Origin: JAGVSR01 sp963708775
GTDB taxonomy: Bacteria > Pseudomonadota > Alphaproteobacteria > Rhizobiales > Hyphomicrobiaceae
Reading direction: 5' to 3'
DNA length: 64,000 bases
Assembly (NCBI GenBank): GCA_963708775.1
Contig: CAVPTI010000010.1
Span: forward strand, 186,001 to 250,000
Shown here: one piece after another, positions 57,542 to 64,000 of the stretch
Numbering within the stretch: position 1 is the stretch's first letter
Layout: each line of letters begins with the position of its first letter
The notes under the pieces: generated by a model
Told to the model about the DNA's origin: nothing
The model's database searches: none
Seen by the model: the letters and a program-made list of their open reading frames with translations, nothing else
Translations under genes and position numbers: made by a program

Positions 57542-58570
57542 TCAGCGGGTCGGCCGCGCAAGACGCGACAACGTGAGGATCAATCGCTCCGCAAGAAGAT
57601 CCTCGAGACCTGACGATACGCGTGCTGTTCGCGCCGCAACTCCGATTCCGGCGAGCGCTGCATCCAATGTGTCGAGACGCCATGCCCGCGACTGTGCGGC
57701 CAACACGTCTTTTTGCTTGAAATGGACCGGCGGACGAATGTCGCCGATCACCTGCTCAATAGACTTGCCGGCATCGACGGATGCCCGGATCCGATGCAAG
57801 CGCGTAAAGTGCCTCTGAACCGCAAAGATGACTCCCTGGGCGCTTTCACCGGCTGTCAGCGCGCGCTGCAGTTCCGTGACCGATCGAGGTCCGTCCCCCG
57901 ATGCCGCTGCATTTACGATACGATCGATCGTGAGTTCCGCCGCATCTCCAACCACGGCTTCCACATCATCTTCGGTGATTTGTTCCTGACCAGCCGCATA
58001 AAGTGCCAGCTTCTCAATTTCCCCGCGCGACATGACGCGATCGGCGCCTAAGCGGCTGATCAGCATCTGCCGCGCATTGGGCGTCATCGTGAGCTTCAGC
58101 GGCCGCAGCACGTCGGTGATGATGCTATCGAGGTCGCGGCCCTCATCCATGTAGCAGCCGATCGCGGCGGCATGGCCGGCCTTCTCGAACGCCAGCCGCA
58201 AGCTGTCGTCTTTCTTCAGATTGCCGGCCTCGACAATCAGAACCCCGGCAAGGGACGTCTCCTCAAGCAGGGGCTTGAGCATCTGCGCGTTGACACGTCG
58301 GCTCATCTCGACGCGAACAATCTTGCGCCCGCCGAACATGGGGATCATCAGCAATTCGAGCGATAGGCGATCGGGATTGTTCTCGATATCGATCTCGTCC
58401 AAGCGCACGATTTCGCCAGGAGGATTGTCAAATGACGCAATCATCTTGGCTAAGTTGGCTGCGCGTTCGCTAACGAGACCCGCATCGCTGCCAAATAGAA
58501 GATAGGCAGAGTAGCGAGCGTCCGGTGCTTTCAGGAAGGCTTGAACCTGTTGAGCCTTGACGGCCACCAT
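57542..58570 (-). CDS. holA: DNA polymerase III delta subunit
   Basis: 342 residues. Clamp-loader wrench subunit with the N-terminal VQAFLKAPDARYSAYLLFGSDAGLVSERAANLAK, followed by the AAA-like fold (SLELLMIPMFGGRKIVRVE) and C-terminal collar helices. It opens the beta clamp. Its ATG is 6 bp after the lptE stop, giving the conserved leuS-lptE-holA run. Confidence 0.93.
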   Translation of the reverse strand: MVAVKAQQVQAFLKAPDARYSAYLLFGSDAGLVSERAANLAKMIASFDNPPGEIVRLDEIDIENNPDRLSLELLMIPMFGGRKIVRVEMSRRVNAQMLKPLLEETSLAGVLIVEAGNLKKDDSLRLAFEKAGHAAAIGCYMDEGRDLDSIITDVLRPLKLTMTPNARQMLISRLGADRVMSRGEIEKLALYAAGQEQITEDDVEAVVGDAAELTIDRIVNAAASGDGPRSVTELQRALTAGESAQGVIFAVQRHFTRLHRIRASVDAGKSIEQVIGDIRPPVHFKQKDVLAAQSRAWRLDTLDAALAGIGVAARTARVSSGLEDLLAERLILTLSRLARPTR

Positions 58571-58576
58571 GGCAGT

Positions 58577-59140
58577 TTAAGCAGCGGTTGCGACGTACGC
58601 GCTGATGCGCGTGCGCAGTTCTTCCGCAATGGTTTTGGCAGCGCGGGTCTCGGCCTCTTCGCGCGCTCGAACGTTCGAGTAGATCGAACTGAAGCGGTCG
58701 AACGCTGCCCGCGAGTAGCTCTTGCCTTCCATCACCACCTGGCTATCGGCGATGCGGATGAGCTTGAAAGCCGCATCAAGGTTGTAAACTTGACCGCGCG
58801 CATCGCCCGTTTGCTCAATGAGTGTCGAAGTGACGGATTCACGAACGGCCACTTCGAGCCGATAAACCGGCTCTTGACGAGCACCACCCCCGGTCGACTG
58901 ATAGATGAACTCGTTACGAAGCTGCTGGCCGACGCGGCCTGGTATTGTCGAAATGTCGACCTGAGCCAGCTTCTCCGAAGCCGCAGCTCCGCCAATACCG
59001 GTGGCGCCGTACATCGGACGGAACCCTGCGTCGCCGCAGCCCCCGAGAAGGGCGCCGCTGAGCAAAACGAATGCGCCGAGCAAACGCAAACTGCGTAAGC
59101 CCTTTCCACGGTCCGTTTCGTTGCGACGAGTTTCGACCAT
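58577..59140 (-). CDS. lptE: LPS assembly lipoprotein LptE
   Basis: 187 residues. The N-terminal basic region and hydrophobic stretch end in a lipobox LLGGC (Cys near residue 35), so the protein is an outer-membrane lipoprotein. The mature part (FRPMYGATGIGG, VGQQLRNEFIYQSTGGG) matches the alphaproteobacterial LptE plug of the LptD translocon. The ATG at 59140 is preferred to an upstream one at 59155 inside leuS. It lies between leuS and holA. Confidence 0.88.
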   Translation of the reverse strand: MVETRRNETDRGKGLRSLRLLGAFVLLSGALLGGCGDAGFRPMYGATGIGGAAASEKLAQVDISTIPGRVGQQLRNEFIYQSTGGGARQEPVYRLEVAVRESVTSTLIEQTGDARGQVYNLDAAFKLIRIADSQVVMEGKSYSRAAFDRFSSIYSNVRAREEAETRAAKTIAEELRTRISAYVATAA

Positions 59141-59147
59141 ACGCGCC

Positions 59148-61757
59148 TCAGGCAACGATATTCACAATCCTCTGAGGCACGACTATGACCTTTTTGGCCG
59201 GCCGCCCTTCGAGGGCTTTCACGACGGGCTCGAGTGCCAGCGCCGCGGCTTCAGCCTCGGCATTTGTGGCGGCTCGTGCGAGGGTTATCTCCCCACGCCG
59301 CTTACCATTGACCTGTACGGCAAGGGTCACGCGATCGTCAACGAGCAACGCCGGATTGGCTTCAGGCCAAGGTTCTTTGGCCAGGAGGGTGTTGTATCCG
59401 AGCCGCGCCCAGCTTTCCTCCGCCAGATGCGGCATCATGGGCGCGATGATCTTCACGAGTATCACTGCGCACTCGTGCAGGGCCGCGTCCAGATCGTTCG
59501 CTTTCTTGCCCAAGGCTACCGAGAGGGCATTGGTGAATTCATAGATTTGAGCAACAGCAACGTTGAACCTCAAAGCTTCGATGTTCCGACCGACGGCATC
59601 CAGCGCCTTATGAGCTGCGCGGCGAACCTCCATCGCATCCTCTGAGGGCGGCCCGCTCGCGGCTGTTTTCGGACGCTCCGCAATATCGGTCACGAGCCGC
59701 CAGATTCGCTGAATGAAACGTCCTGCGCCTTGTACACCGGCTTCAGTCCAGATCACGTCGCGCTCCGGCGGACTATCGGACAGCATGAACCACCGCGCGC
59801 AGTCTGCCCCCCAATGCTGGATAATGTCGTCGGGGTCGACAAGGTTCTTCTTCGACTTCGACATCTTCTCGATCGAACCGATACTCGCCGGTTTGCCTGT
59901 GGCGATTTCGGTCGCACGTCGAACATCACCCTCGCCTTCGATGGTGACGTCTGTCGGCAGCAGCCACGCGCCGGTCTCTGACTTATAGGTCTCGTGGGTC
60001 ACCATGCCTTGTGTGAACAGCGCCGCGAACGGCTCCTTCACGCTGGCAGGAGCGGCCCCAGCCTCGCCCATGGCGCGCCAGAAGAAGCGCGAGTAGAGCA
60101 GGTGCAAGATCGCGTGTTCGATGCCGCCGATGTATTGATCGACAGGCAACCAGTAATTCGCAGCTTCTGGATCGATGGCAGACGCGCTATCGGGCGCTGT
60201 GAATCGTCCGTAATACCAGGAGCTGTCGACGAACGTATCCATCGTGTCCGTTTCGCGCCGCGCGGGCTTCCCGCACTGCGGGCACGCGCAGTTTTTCCAA
60301 GTTGGATGCCGCTCGAGTGGATTACCCGGCTTGTCGAAGGTCGCATCCTCCGGCAACTCGACGGGAAGATCTTTTTCTGGAACCGGAACCGCGCCACACG
60401 TCTCGCAATGGATGACCGGGATGGGACAGCCCCAATAGCGCTGCCGCGAAATACCCCAATCCTTGAGACGGAAGCGGACTTGCCGCTGACCGACGGGCCT
60501 GCCGTCGAGCATCAGACCTTCCAGCTTGTCGGCAACTGTCGTGAAGGCATCCGCCGTCGTCAACCCGTCGAGAAACTGCGAGTTGATCATCGTGCCTTCG
60601 CCGTCGGCCGCCGTCTGTCCAATCTCGAACGTCGCGGCATCTGCCCCTTTTGGCAATATCACCGGGATGACAGGAAGTGCGTATTTCCTGGCAAAATCGA
60701 GGTCACGCTGATCGCCGGCCGGGCACCCGAAGATGGCGCCCGTGCCGTAATCCATGAGCACGAAATTCGCGACCCAAACCGGCACGAGCCAATCGGGATC
60801 GAGCGGATGACGCACCTTGAGCCCCGTGTCGAAGCCGAGCTTCTCACCTTTCTCGATTTCGATGACGGACGTCCCGCGGCGGCGGCATTCGTCTGCGAAT
60901 TCGGCGAGCGCCGCGTTTTTCTCCGCCAGCTTTCGCGCCAACGGATGATCAGCGGCAATCGCCACGAACGAAGCGCCGAACAGCGTATCGGGCCGCGTTG
61001 TGAAAACCTCGATTTCGCTTTCGCCGGGTGGCGCGCCCTTGGGGTCTAGAGCCCAGCGAACCGACATGCCTACGGACCGCCCGATCCAGTTTGCTTGCAT
61101 CAGGCGCACCTTTTCGGGCCACTTATCGAGTGTACCGAGCGCCTTCAGAAGATCGTCTGCGAATTCCGAAATCTTGAAGTACCAAACCTGCATCTCGCGT
61201 TGTTCCACGAGCGCACCCGAGCGCCAGCCGCGCCCGTCAATGACCTGCTCGTTCGCCAGCACCGTCTGATCGACCGGGTCCCAGTTGACCTTTCCCGGAC
61301 CACGGTATGCGAGCCCCTTTTCCAGGAGCTTCAGGAAGATTGCCTGCTGATGCTTGTAGTACGCGACATTGCACGTCGCGATCTCGCGCGACCAGTCGAG
61401 CGACAAGCCCATCGATTTGAGCTGCCGCTTCATCGCGTCGATGTTGGCGTAGGTCCACGCGGCCGGATGCGTCTTACGTTCCAGCGCCGCATTTTCCGCG
61501 GGCATCCCGAAGGCGTCCCAGCCCATCGGATGCAGCACGTTGAAGCCTTTCGCCCGCTTGTAGCGCGCGAACACATCCCCCATGGCATAGTTGCGAACGT
61601 GCCCCATGTGGATGCGCCCCGATGGATAGGGAAACATCTCCAGCACGTAGCATTTGGGCTTGGTCTGATCGGACCCTGCAATGTAGATGCCGGCCTCATC
61701 CCAGGCCGCTTGCCAATACTGCTCGCGGTCAGGGGCGTTGTAGCGTTCGGTTGCCAT
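59148..61757 (-). CDS. leuS: Leucyl-tRNA synthetase
   Basis: 869 residues from ATG 61757 (MATERYNAPDREQYWQAAWDE). Class I motifs: HIGH as HMGH in YPSGRIHMGHVRNY and KMSKS in EKMSKSKKN. The CP1 editing domain (TTRPDTLFGASFVAIAADHP) is present. A longer open frame upstream to 61865 lacks family similarity. It is the first gene of leuS-lptE-holA. Confidence 0.97.
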   Translation of the reverse strand: MATERYNAPDREQYWQAAWDEAGIYIAGSDQTKPKCYVLEMFPYPSGRIHMGHVRNYAMGDVFARYKRAKGFNVLHPMGWDAFGMPAENAALERKTHPAAWTYANIDAMKRQLKSMGLSLDWSREIATCNVAYYKHQQAIFLKLLEKGLAYRGPGKVNWDPVDQTVLANEQVIDGRGWRSGALVEQREMQVWYFKISEFADDLLKALGTLDKWPEKVRLMQANWIGRSVGMSVRWALDPKGAPPGESEIEVFTTRPDTLFGASFVAIAADHPLARKLAEKNAALAEFADECRRRGTSVIEIEKGEKLGFDTGLKVRHPLDPDWLVPVWVANFVLMDYGTGAIFGCPAGDQRDLDFARKYALPVIPVILPKGADAATFEIGQTAADGEGTMINSQFLDGLTTADAFTTVADKLEGLMLDGRPVGQRQVRFRLKDWGISRQRYWGCPIPVIHCETCGAVPVPEKDLPVELPEDATFDKPGNPLERHPTWKNCACPQCGKPARRETDTMDTFVDSSWYYGRFTAPDSASAIDPEAANYWLPVDQYIGGIEHAILHLLYSRFFWRAMGEAGAAPASVKEPFAALFTQGMVTHETYKSETGAWLLPTDVTIEGEGDVRRATEIATGKPASIGSIEKMSKSKKNLVDPDDIIQHWGADCARWFMLSDSPPERDVIWTEAGVQGAGRFIQRIWRLVTDIAERPKTAASGPPSEDAMEVRRAAHKALDAVGRNIEALRFNVAVAQIYEFTNALSVALGKKANDLDAALHECAVILVKIIAPMMPHLAEESWARLGYNTLLAKEPWPEANPALLVDDRVTLAVQVNGKRRGEITLARAATNAEAEAAALALEPVVKALEGRPAKKVIVVPQRIVNIVA

Positions 61758-61896
61758 CGGGCTTGTCGTATCTCGTCGGAATTGGTGAACGGAGGTCGCC
61801 GGTACAGAGCCCGAAAGCCCCAGAGGGGTCAAGGTGAGCAAGGACACAGAGCGCCGGCGTCTCACGGCATATGATATTCAATTTACTGGTCATTTC

Positions 61897-62023
61897 GAAC
61901 ATGAGCGGCGGCTCATGTTCGCTCAATGAACATGACCGCCCGATCATGCGCGAAAATCACTAGATTTCGAACATTAGTAGCCTATCATGCTCATGATCCG
62001 CACATGAGTCGTCTATCATGCGC
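61897..62023. promoter_or_regulatory. Cluster of CATGA palindromes upstream of fic
   Basis: Between leuS and fic the DNA repeats a CATGA/TCATG unit: GAACATGAGC-ggcg-GCTCATGTTC (61897-61920, perfect 10-bp arms), ATCATG-ct-CATGAT (61984-61997), GATCATGCGC (61942-61951) and TATCATGCGC (62014-62023), plus further single copies. The density suggests an operator array for a dimeric repressor controlling fic and possibly leuS. The regulator is not identified; the fic product's own C-terminal winged-helix-like region is a candidate (inference). Confidence 0.6.
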
Positions 62024-62051
62024 AAAAAACATTGAAAAACGAATATGACCC

Positions 62052-63239
62052 ATGACGCGTGCCCCTGCCCGAGCCAAAACCCTGCGGCCGAAAAACGATC
62101 CCTCCCGGCCCTACAATGCCTTGCCCCACCTGCCTCCTCCGGCGGACCTGGAGACACGTGAGATCTTGAAACGCTGCGTCGCCGCCCACCGTGAATTGGC
62201 CGAGCTCCGCTTGGCTGGACACCTGCTGCCGGACGAAACGGTGCTCATCACAGCCATCCCGACGCTCGAAGCGCGCGCCAGCTCCGAAATCGAAAACATC
62301 GTCACGACGAACGATTCTCTTTTCCGGGAAGCCAGCCTCGGCGGCGGCGATCGCGGCACCATTGATCCCGCCGCGAAAGAGGCTCTGCGCTACCGCAGCG
62401 CGCTGCACAACGGCTTTGAGACGCTGGCTCAGAGGCCGATCACGACGCGTTTGGCTACCGACATCTGCCGCATGGTGACCGGCACCGATCTCGATGTTCG
62501 CTCGACGCCCGGCACCGCGTTGAAGAACGTCCTGACCGGCCAAATCATCTACACGCCACCCGAAGGCGCCAACGTCATCCGCGACCTCCTGGCCGACTGG
62601 GAGCGATACATCAACGACGAGAGCGACATCGATCCGCTCATCCGCATGGCCGTCCAGCACTACCAGTTCGAAGCCATTCACCCCTTCGGCGACGGCAATG
62701 GACGAACCGGCCGCATCCTCAACCTGCTCTTTCTCGTGCAATCCGGACTTCTTGAAAGACCGACCCTCTATCTCAGCCGCTACATCCTGCGCACGCGTAC
62801 CGAATATTATGCGCACCTCGCCGAGGTGACACGAAACGCAACGTGGCAAGGCTGGGTGCTCTATCTTCTCACCGGTGTGGAAGAGACCGCACGATGGACC
62901 AACAAGAAGGTCCGCGCCGTCCGCGCCTTGATGGAAGACACAGCCCGGCACATTCGCGAAACGAAGCCGCGGCTCTACACGCGCGAACTCGTCGAACTCA
63001 TCTTTTCGCAGCCCTACTGCCGTATAGAAAATGCCATTCAGGCCGGTCTGGGCAACCGGGTTACCGTTGCGGGTTACTTCAAACAGCTCGTCGAACTGGG
63101 CGTCCTGGTTGAGGAGCGCGCATGGCGCGACAAAGTTTTCATCAACCGGAAGTATCTGGACCTACTTTCAAGCGATGCACACGACTTCGCGCCGTACGGC
63201 CAGCCGAAGACCACAGCGAAGCCGGAGAAAAAAGCATGA
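62052..63239 (+). CDS. Fic family protein (AMP-transferase), class II type
   Basis: 395 residues. An N-terminal Fic_N domain carries an autoinhibitory-type motif SxxxEN (Ser77-Glu81-Asn82 in ASSEIENIVTT). The Fic core has HPFGDGNGRTGR at 210-221, complete with catalytic His210. The C-terminal 100 residues look like a winged helix (LVELIFSQPYCRIENAIQAGLGNRVTVAGYFKQLVELGVL). Such proteins transfer AMP to target hydroxyls; the target is unknown. It overlaps the PLP-homeostasis gene by 4 bp and lies behind a palindrome array. Confidence 0.93.
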   Translation: MTRAPARAKTLRPKNDPSRPYNALPHLPPPADLETREILKRCVAAHRELAELRLAGHLLPDETVLITAIPTLEARASSEIENIVTTNDSLFREASLGGGDRGTIDPAAKEALRYRSALHNGFETLAQRPITTRLATDICRMVTGTDLDVRSTPGTALKNVLTGQIIYTPPEGANVIRDLLADWERYINDESDIDPLIRMAVQHYQFEAIHPFGDGNGRTGRILNLLFLVQSGLLERPTLYLSRYILRTRTEYYAHLAEVTRNATWQGWVLYLLTGVEETARWTNKKVRAVRALMEDTARHIRETKPRLYTRELVELIFSQPYCRIENAIQAGLGNRVTVAGYFKQLVELGVLVEERAWRDKVFINRKYLDLLSSDAHDFAPYGQPKTTAKPEKKA

Positions 63240-63913
63240 CGGGTAGCGTTGAGGCCCTGCGCGATATCATGAGCCGCATTGAACTCGCAGCAAAAGGCGC
63301 AGGACGAGATCCACAGACCGTCACGCTCGTCGCGGTGTCAAAAACCTACGGCGAAGAGGCCATCGTTCCCGTGATCGAAAACGGCCAGCGTGCCTTCGGC
63401 GAAAACCGCGTACAGGAGGCCAAGTCGAAATGGCCGAACCTCCAAGCCCGCTTCCAAGGCCTCGAACTCCACCTCATCGGTCCGCTCCAGTCAAACAAGA
63501 CAGCGGAAGCGGTGGAACTGTTTGACGCGATCCACACCGTCGATCGCCCAAAGATCGCCAAGGCGATCGCTGACGAAATGGCCAAGCAAGGCAAGCGCCC
63601 CAAACTTTTCGTGCAGGTGAACACCGGCGAGGAAGAGCAGAAAGCAGGCGTAGCTCCGCGTGAAACCGCAGCCTTCCTTCACCACTGCCGCGACGAACTC
63701 AAACTCGAGATCTCGGGCCTGATGTGCATTCCACCCGTTGACGAAGAGGCCGCCCTCCACTTCGGCCTCTTGGCAACGCTGGCGCGCGAAAATGGCCTGA
63801 AAGGTCTCAGCATGGGCATGAGTGATGACTTCGAGACCGCCATCGCTCTGGGTGCCACCCACATCCGCGTCGGAAGCGCCATTTTCGGCGCCCGCAAGCC
63901 CGTTGGCCTCTGA
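63236..63913 (+). CDS. YggS family pyridoxal phosphate homeostasis protein
   Basis: 225 residues from the ATG that overlaps the fic stop (ATGA). PLP lysine Lys36 in LVAVSKTY, FGENRVQEAKSK, HLIGPLQSNK, GLSMGMSDDFETAIALGATHIRVGSAIFG. It binds PLP without known catalysis and balances vitamin B6 and amino-acid pools. The longer frame starting at 63122 lies inside fic and is not used. Coupling to a Fic enzyme is unusual. Nothing recognisable follows to the window end. Confidence 0.93.
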   Translation: MTGSVEALRDIMSRIELAAKGAGRDPQTVTLVAVSKTYGEEAIVPVIENGQRAFGENRVQEAKSKWPNLQARFQGLELHLIGPLQSNKTAEAVELFDAIHTVDRPKIAKAIADEMAKQGKRPKLFVQVNTGEEEQKAGVAPRETAAFLHHCRDELKLEISGLMCIPPVDEEAALHFGLLATLARENGLKGLSMGMSDDFETAIALGATHIRVGSAIFGARKPVGL

Positions 63914-64000
63914 GTACGCCCGCCGATGCATTCGGCCGGCCATCCGTTTCTCCACCACTTATCCAGAGCTTTTACACCTGCCTTGACCGAGTACCCGTGC

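Noticed and set aside
63924..64000. Possible gene start at the right edge
   Set aside because: An ATG opens a frame to the window end, but 25 codons without a recognisable pattern or ribosome site are not enough to call it.

Overview
The window is chromosomal DNA of an alphaproteobacterium, most likely of the order Hyphomicrobiales (Rhizobiales) and possibly close to Hyphomicrobiaceae. The evidence is high GC, gene orders typical of the group (zapE-mdh-sucCD; acnA divergent from ccmABCDG; fxsA/secB/Tim44-like/mltA/smr; dnaQ-coaE-aroE-maf-ppsR facing hemE-hemJ-rho; mnmE-mnmG-rsmG-parA-parB; leuS-lptE-holA), and order-associated families such as DUF2794, DUF2865 and IalB. Genus-level placement is inference.

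Layout. 0-10.2 kb, minus strand: central carbon metabolism (sucD, sucC, mdh, zapE; then sdhB, an unassigned membrane protein, sdhA, sdhD, sdhC). A 40-residue histone-H1-like gene and a small secreted protein lie between the two blocks. 10.4-13.5 kb: a mesaconyl-CoA hydratase and a malyl-CoA thioesterase/lyase-type enzyme, which suggests the ethylmalonyl-CoA pathway, and a pyridoxal kinase. 13.6-20.2 kb: carbonic anhydrase, cytochrome c maturation genes ccmABCDG, and aconitase. 20.2-22.2 kb: a small accessory patch of broken genes (HEPN-like, Cas2/SinR-like, a membrane-anchored protein). 22.2-42.7 kb: M3 peptidase, DUF2794, Bax-inhibitor-1, a YbbAP-like ABC system with an esterase, RNA-processing enzymes, IalB, a damaged HigBA pair, and the secB-dnaQ-coaE-aroE-maf-ppsR left flank of the origin.

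The 414-bp gap between ppsR and hemE (42731-43144) is a strong candidate for the replication origin. It has the gene context known for alphaproteobacterial oriC, five exact TCCCCA hexamers (the weak DnaA box type of Caulobacter), one TTGTCCACA-like DnaA box and clustered GANTC sites. The partition locus follows at 49-54 kb: three parS-like sites in front of mnmG, one inside rsmG, then parA and parB. The right end holds hisE, coaA, adenosine kinase, holA-lptE-leuS, and a Fic AMP-transferase overlapping a PLP-homeostasis gene, preceded by a dense cluster of CATGA palindromes.

A notable property of the window is reading-frame breakage. Ten interruptions fall in seven otherwise full-length conserved genes (sdhA, pdxY, acnA x2, M3 peptidase x3, YbbP-like permease, secB, mnmG). 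Every one is explained by a single extra base, which points to assembly error rather than gene decay. The breaks in the accessory patch are mostly of the opposite sign and may be real. No CRISPR array, rRNA, tRNA, insertion sequence or prophage was seen.
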